The notes below the pieces were generated by a model. That model saw only the letters and a list, made by a program, of their open reading frames with translations. It searched no databases and was not told where the DNA came from. Source: Roseimarinus sediminis (lineage in GTDB: Bacteria; Bacteroidota; Bacteroidia; Bacteroidales; Prolixibacteraceae). From it: a DNA stretch of 64,000 nt. The translations under genes and the position numbers were made by a program. Of this stretch, positions 9,760 to 18,343 are shown one piece after another. Location of the stretch: NCBI RefSeq assembly GCF_050433125.1, contig NZ_JBNPXV010000003.1, positions 62,001 to 126,000 on the forward strand, written 5' to 3'. How positions within the stretch are numbered: the stretch's first letter is position 1; every line of letters starts with the position of its first letter.

Positions 9760-9903
9760 GAATTTCCCCTCAATGGCAGCTCAAGACGATAGTCCATCGC
9801 TTCAGCAGATGATCTTACCCGACACCGTGCCTTTCATCTCTTCCATGAGCCCCTTTTCCACGATATTGCTTATCTTTCGTCACGAAATAGAAAATATCAG
9901 CTT

Positions 9904-10842
9904 ATGTACCGTTTTGTTCTTCTCTTTTTGTTGGCACTGACTTTTCAAGGTCATGCACAGGTAGCATACGATTTATATGTGGCAGCCGACGGATCGGCCC
10001 AATACACCAGCATTCAGGCTGCAATTAACGACAGCAAGGCTTTTCCCGACAAACGAATTACCATCCACATTGCCAATGGTGTATACATGGAGAAGGTCAG
10101 GGTGTATTCTTGGAACCCTCTGCTTACACTCGAAGGCGAAGATCCCGACAGCACCATTATTACCTTCGACGATCATTTTAAGAAGATTGATCTGGGTCGC
10201 AACAGCACCTTCCATACCTATACCCTGAAAGTAGAAGCCAACGATTTTATTGCACGCAGGCTTACCATCCGCAACACGGCAGGGCCCGTCGGGCAGGCAG
10301 TTGCATTGCACATCGAAGGCGACCGGGTTCATTTCGAAGATTGTCGTATCGAAGGACGTCAGGATACCTTTTACGGAGCCGGTGAAGGAAGACGACAGTA
10401 TTTCCGGAATTGTTTCATTAGTGGCACCACCGATTTTATTTTTGGTGAAGCTACCGTCGTATTCGACCAATGTGAGATCCACAGCCTTTCCAACTCCTAT
10501 ATTACAGCAGCCAGTACGCCGAAAGAAGAACCCTTTGGCTTTGTATTTCTGAATTGCCGGTTAACAGCAGCCGGTGGAGTCGATCAGGTGTATCTGGGCA
10601 GACCCTGGCGCCCCTATGCCAAAACAGTCTTTATTCACTGTGAACTGGGAGAACATATTCGCGCTGAAGGCTGGCACAACTGGTCGGATGCTTCGCGCGA
10701 AAACACTACTTATTATGCCGAATACAGGAACACCGGTCAGGGTGCTGCAAGCGAACAACGTGTTGATTGGATGAAGAAGTTAAGCAAAAAGGAGGCGAAA
10801 AAATACCGCCTGAAAAAGATCTTCGGTGAGTGGAAGGATTAA
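9904..10842 (+). CDS. Secreted pectin methylesterase (CE8)
   Basis: It demethylates homogalacturonan outside the cytoplasm. A signal peptide (1-19) is followed by a right-handed beta-helix domain with all CE8 landmarks: GVYMEKV (59-65), QAVAL with Gln131, QDTFY with Gln153 and catalytic Asp154, DFIFG with catalytic Asp177, and YLGRPW with substrate-binding Arg233 and Trp235. At 312 residues it is a minimal single-domain enzyme without a carbohydrate-binding module or a T9SS tail. No SusC/SusD pair or pectate lyase lies nearby, so it is an isolated CAZyme rather than part of a polysaccharide locus here. Confidence 0.95.
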   Translation: MYRFVLLFLLALTFQGHAQVAYDLYVAADGSAQYTSIQAAINDSKAFPDKRITIHIANGVYMEKVRVYSWNPLLTLEGEDPDSTIITFDDHFKKIDLGRNSTFHTYTLKVEANDFIARRLTIRNTAGPVGQAVALHIEGDRVHFEDCRIEGRQDTFYGAGEGRRQYFRNCFISGTTDFIFGEATVVFDQCEIHSLSNSYITAASTPKEEPFGFVFLNCRLTAAGGVDQVYLGRPWRPYAKTVFIHCELGEHIRAEGWHNWSDASRENTTYYAEYRNTGQGAASEQRVDWMKKLSKKEAKKYRLKKIFGEWKD

Positions 10843-10895
10843 AATAAGCCCCAATAGTACAACTCAGGCACATTGCTTTTTCTGAGAAAAAACAG

Positions 10896-11987
10896 CTATA
10901 CTTTCAGAAAAATCTTTTTGCGGTACATAAGCCAAACAGGCAGAAAGCAAAGAAAGGTGAAGAACAGTGCCCACAGGAGGGATGCCAGATTGGCCGGCAT
11001 CAATGAAACAGCCACTTCCATGAAATGCGACTGAAGACTTGCTCCGCCAATTTTCAATCTTCCCAACGGATAGAATAACAAATAATGGAGCACGTAGGCA
11101 GTGATGGCATTTGCCCCGAATACAATACCCGGAAAGGCCCAGCGCTGCCAGCGGTTCACATCAACAATAAAGATCAGCACACTCCACAATACAGCTGCCA
11201 GTCCGGCAGTAAGCAGCACAAACGATGAGCTCCAGATATTTTTATTTAGCGGGAAGAAAGCAGAGACAACAATGCCTGCAAACAGAAGGATGTTACCATA
11301 TATTCCCATGCTTTTGATCATTTCAATTTCGCTCTTTGTCTTTTGTATTATTTGAGCGGCAAACATTCCAAACAGTGTTGTTACAATGGCCGGAAAAGTA
11401 CTGAGCAAGCCTTCGGGATCCCAGTTTCCAAAGTATTTTTTACCAGGCAAGCATTGGGCATCAACCCAGGCGGCCCAGTTCATTTCAGCCGTCAACACTG
11501 CCTCCTGTTCACCAGGTACAGGCACATACACCATTAAAAGCAGATAAGCCAGTAAAATGAAGATGGCAATCACCCAGCGATACAAAGAGGATACAAATAG
11601 GAAAAGCAAAGCCCCGGCCAAATAGCACAGTGCAATGCGTTGCAAAACACCGGCCAGGCGCAAAGGGAACTCAAAGCCGGCCGACATCCAGTTCAATAAA
11701 ATACCCATAAGAAAGATCAGCAGCGAGCGATACAGTATTTTAGGAAGCATTGACTTTGGTGAAATCCCCTGCCCCAACCTTCGTCCAAGCGCCAAAACAA
11801 TTGAAGCACCCACAATAAAAAGAAAGAAGGGAAATACCAGGTCGGCCAGGGTTAAGCCATTAAATTCGGCATGCCGCAAGGGTGGATAAATATGGTTCCA
11901 TGAGCCTGGGACATTCACCAGAATCATTCCTGCCACGGTAAACCCCCTAAGGGCGTCGAGTGATACAATCCGCTGATTTTTTTCCAT
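10896..11987 (-). CDS. NagX-like membrane acyltransferase (HGSNAT/DUF5009 type)
   Basis: A 363-residue polytopic membrane protein with 10-11 hydrophobic segments. It opens with SLDALRGF and continues with PFFLFIVGAS, the signature of the COG4299 family that includes lysosomal heparan-alpha-glucosaminide N-acetyltransferase and bacterial NagX. The gene lies 57 bp downstream of a beta-N-acetylhexosaminidase on the same strand, the usual context of NagX in GlcNAc/chitin-oligomer use. It probably acetylates or transports an aminosugar at the inner membrane; the exact reaction in bacteria is not settled. Confidence 0.88.
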   Translation of the reverse strand: MEKNQRIVSLDALRGFTVAGMILVNVPGSWNHIYPPLRHAEFNGLTLADLVFPFFLFIVGASIVLALGRRLGQGISPKSMLPKILYRSLLIFLMGILLNWMSAGFEFPLRLAGVLQRIALCYLAGALLFLFVSSLYRWVIAIFILLAYLLLMVYVPVPGEQEAVLTAEMNWAAWVDAQCLPGKKYFGNWDPEGLLSTFPAIVTTLFGMFAAQIIQKTKSEIEMIKSMGIYGNILLFAGIVVSAFFPLNKNIWSSSFVLLTAGLAAVLWSVLIFIVDVNRWQRWAFPGIVFGANAITAYVLHYLLFYPLGRLKIGGASLQSHFMEVAVSLMPANLASLLWALFFTFLCFLPVWLMYRKKIFLKV

Positions 11988-12044
11988 GTGGTATAATGAG
12001 AATTATTCAAACTCGCTAAAAGCAGGCTGTTGGTGCGCTCCTGC

Positions 12045-13640
12045 TTATTCAGTCTGCTGTTCGCTTTCCTTTTCCTTTCTGTAATTCAGTTGTAATGTTC
12101 CGAGTCGCTGATAATGCTTTTCCATGCGCTGTAAAAAGCGATGGTAGTCACGGTTTTCCTGTTTGGTCCAGAGCACTTCACTCATGGCACTCAGGCGTGG
12201 AAATACCATGTATTCAACATGATCCGATTCGGGCATGTATTCGGTCCACACGTTGGCCTGCCCGCCCAGTATAAAGTGCCGTTTGTTTTCAGCCAGTTTC
12301 TCAGGAGTTGGCGACCAGTTATAAATATCTTCCATGGTAGTCAATCCCCCGATGGCCAGTGGCTCACCAGCCGGATCAGCCTGGTAATGATCGAGGTAAC
12401 AGATATCGTTGGGACTCATCACCACATGGTGTCCCATCGAAGCTGCTTCGATGCCACCTTCTTCACCCCGCCACGACATTACCGCAGCGTTTTCAGCCAG
12501 TCCGCCTTCGAGGATCTCATCCCAGCCAATCAGTTTCTTTCCCCTGGCATTCAAATATTTTTCCATGCGCTGAATAAAGTAGCTTTGCAATTCATGCTCG
12601 TCCTTAAGACCTTCGTCTGCAATGCGCTGTTGACATTTGGGGCAGGCCACCCAGCGGTTTTTGGGACATTCATCACCGCCTACATGAATGTATTCACCAG
12701 GGAACAATTCAATCACTTCGCTTAAAACATTTTCAAGAAACTCAAAAGTTGCCTCGTTGCCGGCACAAAAAACATCTTCGGATACGCCCCAGCGGTTAAA
12801 GGCTTCAGGTTCCCCGTTGCAACTCAGTTCAGGGTATGCAAGCAATGCCGCCACGGCATGACCCGGCATTTCTATTTCAGGTACGACGGTAATACCCAGC
12901 CTCTTTGCATGGGCCACCACTTCGCTGATATCCTTTTTGGTGTAATAGCCGCCATAACGTTTACCATCGTAGCGTTCGGGCTGCTCACTGGCATGACCAA
13001 TCAGCGTTTCATCGCGCCATCCACCAATTTCTGTCAGTTTAGGATACTTTTCAATCTCGATCCGCCAGCCCTGATCATCTGTCAGGTGCCAGTGAAAGGT
13101 GTTGAGCTTGTGGGCTGCCATGGCATTGAGCATCTTTTTGATAAATGCCACATCATGAAAGTGACGGGCCACATCGAGGTGCATTCCCCGCCAGGCATAA
13201 GCCGGTGCATCGTTGATTACTACAAAAGGCAATTTCATACCTGCTTCGGTCATTTGGGCCTGATCGACCAACTGTAAAAAAGTTTCAAAGGCATAAAAGA
13301 AACCATTGTAATCGGCAGCTTTCACCGCAATACCCTGCTCATTGATCACCAGCTGATAGCTTTCGCCAGCCATGCTTTCGTCTTTCACAATGGTAATTCG
13401 CGCATTCTTACCACCATGTTCCAACTGAATATTATAGCGCTGATACAGGATGCGCGCCACGTGGCCTACCGATAAAAAATCGTCGTTAACCTGCATGTCG
13501 TCTCCGCTTTTCAGATAATAATATCCATCTAATACCTCGAGTTGGTTGGGCATTGGAATGAGCGACAGATCTGTATTATTTTCCTTTTTGCATGCCAACA
13601 AGGTAGTTAACAGCATGACTATCACAGTTATTTTTTTCAT
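12045..13640 (-). CDS. Beta-N-acetylhexosaminidase, GH20 lipoprotein
   Basis: It releases terminal beta-linked GlcNAc or GalNAc from glycans. The start chosen at 13640 gives a lipoprotein signal ending in the lipobox LLAC (Cys about residue 16), so the enzyme is probably tethered to the envelope; a longer frame reaching 13796 lacks a sensible N-terminus. The GH20b-like N-domain precedes the barrel with HWHLTDDQGWRIE and the catalytic pair Asp323-Glu324 in HVGGDECPK. The mature length (about 515) fits the family. It is followed by the NagX-like gene, suggesting joint handling of N-acetylhexosamines. Confidence 0.94.
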   Translation of the reverse strand: MKKITVIVMLLTTLLACKKENNTDLSLIPMPNQLEVLDGYYYLKSGDDMQVNDDFLSVGHVARILYQRYNIQLEHGGKNARITIVKDESMAGESYQLVINEQGIAVKAADYNGFFYAFETFLQLVDQAQMTEAGMKLPFVVINDAPAYAWRGMHLDVARHFHDVAFIKKMLNAMAAHKLNTFHWHLTDDQGWRIEIEKYPKLTEIGGWRDETLIGHASEQPERYDGKRYGGYYTKKDISEVVAHAKRLGITVVPEIEMPGHAVAALLAYPELSCNGEPEAFNRWGVSEDVFCAGNEATFEFLENVLSEVIELFPGEYIHVGGDECPKNRWVACPKCQQRIADEGLKDEHELQSYFIQRMEKYLNARGKKLIGWDEILEGGLAENAAVMSWRGEEGGIEAASMGHHVVMSPNDICYLDHYQADPAGEPLAIGGLTTMEDIYNWSPTPEKLAENKRHFILGGQANVWTEYMPESDHVEYMVFPRLSAMSEVLWTKQENRDYHRFLQRMEKHYQRLGTLQLNYRKEKESEQQTE

Positions 13641-13832
13641 AAGATCAGTTCTTGTTAGAAGTTCAGTAAGAGCTAAAAATATAAAAAAACGCTCAATTAA
13701 TTCCATTCTGTAACGCGATGTCCCAAAATGAACCTGATCAAAAACAAGATAAAGCACACAAGTTGCTGTTCTCATGACACTTAAAACAACTGGCATATAT
13801 CTTGCTAAACAAAGGGCAAATCAATCAAAAGA

Positions 13833-13973
13833 ATGATGAAACAGATGATAAACAAGCAGATGCTGAAGTTAAATGCCCTGATAGAGAAACTGCATACTTA
13901 CATCACTACCAGACCCGTAGCCTTAGCGCCGGTAACGGTACGTCGGAATAAACGACCAATTCGCAGTCGATAA
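13833..13973 (+). CDS. Possible small basic protein (46 aa), unverified
   Basis: In the 397-bp gap between two leftward genes there is one ATG-started frame of 46 codons. The product is very basic toward its C-terminus (ends VRRNKRPIRSR) with an amphipathic N-terminal helix. There is no recognisable family, no ribosome site and no terminator of its own. It may be chance, or a small antisense-oriented gene. The remainder of the gap (13641-13832) holds only the divergent leader of the hexosaminidase gene. Confidence 0.2.
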   Translation: MMKQMINKQMLKLNALIEKLHTYITTRPVALAPVTVRRNKRPIRSR

Positions 13974-13988
13974 GCTGGAACATAAAGA

Positions 13989-14011
13989 AGGCTGCCCGCA
14001 AAAGGCAGCCT
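13989..14011 (-). terminator. Hairpin downstream of the TlpA-like gene
   Basis: AGGCTGCC (13989-13996) pairs with GGCAGCCT (14004-14011) around a 7-nt loop, 26 bp after the stop of the leftward gene. The tail on the minus strand (TCTTTATG) is only weakly T-rich. Confidence 0.5.
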
Positions 14012-14037
14012 CCGGTATTTCTGACATTAAAAGTGTT

Positions 14038-15132
14038 TTAATTGTAGCCCAACAAATCTTCGAGCTGCTGGTGCAGGTCTTCACCACGCAAATTGGCAGC
14101 TACAATACGGCCTTCGCTATCGACCAGGAAATTGGCAGGTATTGAATTTACAGCATAAGCCTTTGCAAATTCATTGCCCCAGCCCTGCAGGTCGCTAACA
14201 TGCAACCAGTTCAACTGGTCCTTTTCAATGGCCTCGAGCCAGTTTTCCTTGCTTTGGTCGAGCGATACACCGAAAACAGTAAAGCCCTTATCTTTGTATT
14301 TTTCAAAAGCGTTCACCACATTGGGATTTTCGGCCCGGCATGGTCCACACCACGAAGCCCAGAAATCAATCAGGGTATATTCATTTTTACTGTACACTTC
14401 TGAAAAGCTGAGCGGATTTCCATCTGCATCGTTTTGGGTAAAGTCGGGGGCAATTTGGCCCACATCAACTTTTTGAAGTGCTTTCACGCGTTCCACCATC
14501 ATGTCGTACGAACGGGTTCCGGCGAGCGATGGATCAAGCTGAGCCAGTAATTCGGCCAGCTCTCCCGCTGTTTTGCCATACTGAATTCGGGTTAACAGGT
14601 GTCCGGCTACCGGCGAGGCAGGATGCTCGATCATGAAGGTTTTTTGAAACAGCCCGATGTTTTCGTACAAGCTATCGATATGCGCTTCGCGTGCTGCCTT
14701 TTCTTCTCCGTCGGGCAAAGCACGCATGGCATAGTATTCCTTCATCATGTAATCGTACAAGCGATCGTATTTTTCCTTATAGCTATTGTAAAGGCTTTGG
14801 ACTTCCCCTCCGGTGATTTGTGCATTGGCCAGGGTCGAATCGACCACCACACTAAAACGCTCATTTTCGAGAAAGAACAATACTTTTTCGCGCTCAGATA
14901 GGCTCAGATAGTATTCATCGATGCCATCGACGGCACCTTTGAAGCTGAATTCACCCTTGTCGTTTACCTCGCTGGTATCGATGTTAACAAAGGATCCGTT
15001 GACCCTTTCCTGAAGAAAGACGGGTCCACTTATTTCCTTTTTGAACTCGCCCTGAATACGGTATTCGTTTTTGGGACTACAGGCGGCAAAAAATAGAATT
15101 AGAATGATCAATACACTGAATCGCTGCATCAT
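14038..15132 (-). CDS. TlpA-like thiol:disulfide oxidoreductase lipoprotein with DUF4369 domain
   Basis: A 364-residue envelope protein. The lipobox FFAAC near residue 18 predicts lipidation. Residues about 25-210 form the DUF4369 domain typical of Bacteroidota, and about 220-364 a thioredoxin-like TlpA/ResA domain with the redox motif WCGPC (Cys262 and Cys265) inside FWASWCGPC. It likely reduces or isomerises disulfides in periplasmic proteins or cytochrome c apoproteins. The gene is monocistronic; CAAACCTA at 15180-15187 reads TAGGTTTG on the minus strand and could be its -7 box. The partner is unknown. Confidence 0.93.
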   Translation of the reverse strand: MMQRFSVLIILILFFAACSPKNEYRIQGEFKKEISGPVFLQERVNGSFVNIDTSEVNDKGEFSFKGAVDGIDEYYLSLSEREKVLFFLENERFSVVVDSTLANAQITGGEVQSLYNSYKEKYDRLYDYMMKEYYAMRALPDGEEKAAREAHIDSLYENIGLFQKTFMIEHPASPVAGHLLTRIQYGKTAGELAELLAQLDPSLAGTRSYDMMVERVKALQKVDVGQIAPDFTQNDADGNPLSFSEVYSKNEYTLIDFWASWCGPCRAENPNVVNAFEKYKDKGFTVFGVSLDQSKENWLEAIEKDQLNWLHVSDLQGWGNEFAKAYAVNSIPANFLVDSEGRIVAANLRGEDLHQQLEDLLGYN

Positions 15133-15260
15133 GAATTTTTATGTTTTAATTGGTATAAATAATGTTGAATGCCTGATTTCAAACCTACAAAAAATTAATG
15201 AGGCTTAAAAACAAGCTTTGCCAGGCTTGACCAGAGCCTTCATCGCACTGTTTTACAGTT

Positions 15261-15947
15261 TTAATCGATTCGGACTTTGATCCCGAAACCAAGGCCCATG
15301 GCACCATAAGAAAAAAACTGATTCCACAGGCGCTGATTCTCGGGCACGGGCAATGAAGTCTCATCCTTCAGGCGAATTGTTGTTCCGTCGAATTCCTTGA
15401 TTCGTCCGGGCTTATAAATCATGCTTTGATAAAATAACTCGACAAACAACGAGAAGGTATCACTCATAGGAAAGTTAAATCCTAGTGCTCCGCTGTATCC
15501 CACCGGAATATTCCCCCTGTATTTGTCTTCCTCGCTTCCCGAAATCACTTTCAGCAGAGGAAAACCGGCCAACAAACCCAGTCGGGCATAAGGCTCCAAA
15601 TCGTTATTACTGGGTACATTAAAGGTGAGTGCGGGATGAAAACTGATGAGTTTCCCCACATAGTTCCGGTCGTTAATCAGCTGATCGACAAAAACGGAAC
15701 GTCCGTTCTGAAAGCCAAAATCGGCTCCCACTTCCAGGTAGTCGTTCAGATACATGGCAGCCCCCAGTCTAAAATCAACATTTCCGCCAAAGCTGGCATA
15801 AATATTTTCGACCGAGGAAGTAGTATAGGCTTGTTCGAGCAATAAAGGCTGGCTTCCTAATCCATAGCCTACTCCGGTTTTAATGGTCAGCTGGCCAAAC
15901 ATGGCCAGAGGGAGAAATACAAGCATTGTTAAAAATGATCTTTTCAT
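15261..15947 (-). CDS. Outer-membrane beta-barrel protein of unknown function
   Basis: A 228-residue protein with a signal peptide ending in AMFGQ; translation from 15947 places the signal directly at the N-terminus, while a start at 15968 would add seven residues. The mature part alternates hydrophobic and polar residues in strands with frequent Gly and aromatic residues (YGLGSQ, DFRLGAAMYL, FFSYGAMGLGFGIKV), typical of small 8-10 stranded barrels in Bacteroidota. No enzyme motif. It is preceded by a good promoter at 16000-16032. The function is unknown. Confidence 0.82.
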   Translation of the reverse strand: MKRSFLTMLVFLPLAMFGQLTIKTGVGYGLGSQPLLLEQAYTTSSVENIYASFGGNVDFRLGAAMYLNDYLEVGADFGFQNGRSVFVDQLINDRNYVGKLISFHPALTFNVPSNNDLEPYARLGLLAGFPLLKVISGSEEDKYRGNIPVGYSGALGFNFPMSDTFSLFVELFYQSMIYKPGRIKEFDGTTIRLKDETSLPVPENQRLWNQFFSYGAMGLGFGIKVRID

Positions 15948-15999
15948 TGTCGTGATGGTTTTTATCAAGGTAGTTTCAAGCTATTCATTACTGCCGGAT

Positions 16000-16032
16000 C
16001 AAATGTATTAAAAAAAAGAATACCCAAACAAA
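16000..16032 (-). promoter_or_regulatory. Promoter of the outer-membrane beta-barrel gene
   Basis: On the minus strand TTTG (16029-16032), a 21-bp spacer and TACATTTG (16000-16007) match the Bacteroidota -33/-7 consensus, about 50 bp upstream of the start at 15947. Confidence 0.6.
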
Positions 16033-16159
16033 AGTGCAATCCAATATTCTTATGAGTAAAATAAAGTACCTAATGTAAATAAAACCCTCATTAATAGAAA
16101 AAGGCCATCAACGGTAAACCGCCAACAGCCTCTTATTATATTTGTTCTGCAATATCTGT

Positions 16160-17512
16160 TTATACAACGCCCTGAGCAATCATGGCATCGGCCACTTTGA
16201 TAAAGCCTCCGATATTCGATCCTTTCAGATAGTTGACATAGTTCTCATCTTCACGGCCATAAGTTACACAGGTAGCGTGAATGCTCTTCATGATCTGGAG
16301 CAAACGCTCGTCAACTTCTTCGCGGGTCCATGGTAAACGCATGGAGTTCTGAGTCATTTCAAGACCCGAAACGGCTACTCCGCCTGCATTCGCTGCTTTA
16401 CCCGGAGCATATAGAATTTTAGCATCGAGGAAAACGTCGATGGCTTCGGGGGTTGAAGGCATATTGGCACCTTCGGCTACTACGTAACAACCATTGGCTA
16501 CCAGAACCTTAGCATCATCTTCGTTTAATTCGTTCTGGGTTGCACAAGGCAAAGCCACATCACATTTTACGCCCCATGGAGTTTTACCTTCAAAATATTC
16601 AACATTGTATTTTTCGGCATATTCGCTAATACGACCGCGTTTGATATTTTTCAGGTGCATTACCCAGGCCAGTTTTTCTGCATCAATTCCATCCTTGTCG
16701 TAAATGAAACCTGAAGAGTCAGACAGGGTAACTACCTTTCCTCCCAGTTCAAGCACTTTTTCAGCGGCATATTGTGCTACATTACCTGAACCGGAAATGG
16801 CCACTACTTTATTCTGGAAGCCATCGTTGCGGGTGGTCAGCATTTCCTGAGCAAAATAAACAGTACCATAACCGGTTGCTTCGGGACGAATCAGACTTCC
16901 TGAATACTCAATGCCTTTTCCGGTCAGTACGCCTGTAAATTCGTTACGAATGCGCTTGTATTGTCCAAAGAGGTAACCAATTTCGCGGCCACCCACACCA
17001 ATGTCACCTGCAGGTACATCGGTATTGGGACCGATATGACGTTGCAGTTCGGTCATAAAGCTTTGACAAAAACGCATTACTTCGTTGTTCGATTTCCCTT
17101 TGGGATCGAAATCCGATCCACCTTTTCCGCCGCCCATGGGCAAAGTGGTTAAACTATTTTTGAATACCTGCTCGAAAGCCAGGAATTTGAGAATACCCAG
17201 ATTTACAGTGGGGTGAAAACGCAAGCCGCCTTTGTACGGGCCAATGGCACTGCTCATTTCGATACGGTAACCACGGTTAATTTGCACATCGCCATTGTCG
17301 TCGATCCATGGAACGCGGAAGATAATTACCCTTTCAGGCTCCACCATCCGTTCGAGGATTTTATTGTTCAGATACTTTGGATTTTCGCTAATAAAAGGCA
17401 TCAATGAAGTGGCAACTTCCTGCACTGCCTGGTGAAATTCCGATTCGTTGGGATTTTTGGCAATTACCTTTGCCATCAAATCGTTTACTTTAACATTCAA
17501 TAGATCTGCCAT
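16160..17512 (-). CDS. gdhA: Glutamate dehydrogenase (NADP-type, hexameric)
   Basis: It aminates 2-oxoglutarate to glutamate with NAD(P)H, the main ammonium assimilation route in many Bacteroidota. The 450-residue length and the motifs KGGLRFHP, PMGGGKGGSDFDPKGKS with the catalytic Lys, and GSGNVAQYAAEK (Rossmann Gly-rich loop) match the family I, GdhA-type enzymes. The start follows from the conserved N-terminal helix with EFHQAVQEV. It is monocistronic, with TATTTTTG on the minus strand at 17594-17601 as a possible -7 box. Cofactor choice is inferred from the subfamily. Confidence 0.96.
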   Translation of the reverse strand: MADLLNVKVNDLMAKVIAKNPNESEFHQAVQEVATSLMPFISENPKYLNNKILERMVEPERVIIFRVPWIDDNGDVQINRGYRIEMSSAIGPYKGGLRFHPTVNLGILKFLAFEQVFKNSLTTLPMGGGKGGSDFDPKGKSNNEVMRFCQSFMTELQRHIGPNTDVPAGDIGVGGREIGYLFGQYKRIRNEFTGVLTGKGIEYSGSLIRPEATGYGTVYFAQEMLTTRNDGFQNKVVAISGSGNVAQYAAEKVLELGGKVVTLSDSSGFIYDKDGIDAEKLAWVMHLKNIKRGRISEYAEKYNVEYFEGKTPWGVKCDVALPCATQNELNEDDAKVLVANGCYVVAEGANMPSTPEAIDVFLDAKILYAPGKAANAGGVAVSGLEMTQNSMRLPWTREEVDERLLQIMKSIHATCVTYGREDENYVNYLKGSNIGGFIKVADAMIAQGVV

Positions 17513-17687
17513 GCTAATTCAACTTTTAGGGTTTAATGATATTATAACTTTGAAGCCGGGGCCAATCTGGTGACGCTGATCCGGAAAACATGACAAAAAT
17601 AATATCACTTTTGCTGAAAGCTGAAAATGCTTCAACGATTACGTGTTTCACCTAGGGGGAGAAGAAAACAGAACAGAGCTGTCGCAT

Positions 17688-18338
17688 TTAAATTTCGATG
17701 ATGTTGTTTTTAATGGAGAACTTCACCAGGTCGACCATGCTTTTCAGTTTTAGTTTTTGCATGATGTGATTTTTGTGTGATTCGACGGTCCGGACGCTGA
17801 TAAAAAGTTCATCGGCAATTTCCTGGTTGCTCAAACCATTCCCCCATTGCTTCAGAATTTCAAGCTGGCGCTCACTCAGCTGATTAATGGCCTCGTTATC
17901 GCCATCACCCTGGTCCATTTTATTAATGTACTGATTGAGCACCATTTGGTTGATTGAATTATTGAAGTAATCGAAACCATTCCTTAAGGTATAAATGGCT
18001 TCAATCAGATCGTTACGCGATGCATCGCGTCCCAGAAAACCCCGTGCTTTCGATTTCACAATTTTAAAAACCGTTTGGTCCGATGTATCGTATGAAATGA
18101 TGAGCAATCGCAATTTAGGATTGATGAGTGAAAGTTGAATGATCAGATTCATGCTTCGCACCGAAGTATCGTGCAAATGAATTAAAAGTACATGCAACAC
18201 CGGATTTTTTGCCTGTTCAAACAGGCGGGCCTTTCCTGAAGTACAAAAAAGAATTTCAAAATCGTTGACCGGCAACAGCATCTCTTGAATACCCTGCGCC
18301 ATCAGGCGGTGCTCATCGTATATTCCTAAATTGATCAT
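17688..18338 (-). CDS. LuxR/NarL-type response regulator with a degenerate receiver
   Basis: A 216-residue regulator: receiver-like domain (1-120) plus a LuxR helix-turn-helix (about 145-210, LSERQLEIL ... IADELFISVRTVESHKNHI). The acidic pair is present (Asp8, Glu9), but the position of the phospho-acceptor Asp54 is a His (LLIHL, His54) and the conserved Lys of the GYLLKD motif is Arg104 (GFLGRD). It is therefore unlikely to be controlled by ordinary Asp phosphorylation. It lies 5 bp downstream of the 1551-residue sensor-like gene and is surely co-transcribed. The target genes are unknown. Confidence 0.92.
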   Translation of the reverse strand: MINLGIYDEHRLMAQGIQEMLLPVNDFEILFCTSGKARLFEQAKNPVLHVLLIHLHDTSVRSMNLIIQLSLINPKLRLLIISYDTSDQTVFKIVKSKARGFLGRDASRNDLIEAIYTLRNGFDYFNNSINQMVLNQYINKMDQGDGDNEAINQLSERQLEILKQWGNGLSNQEIADELFISVRTVESHKNHIMQKLKLKSMVDLVKFSIKNNIIEI

Positions 18339-18343
18339 TGTGA

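Noticed and set aside
9904..13640. Polysaccharide utilisation locus around the pectin methylesterase and GH20 genes.
   Set aside because: No SusC/SusD pair, sulfatase or other CAZyme lies nearby, and the genes are on different strands.
13641..13796. N-terminal extension of the hexosaminidase to 13796.
   Set aside because: The start at 13640 gives a lipoprotein signal directly; the extension has no family similarity.
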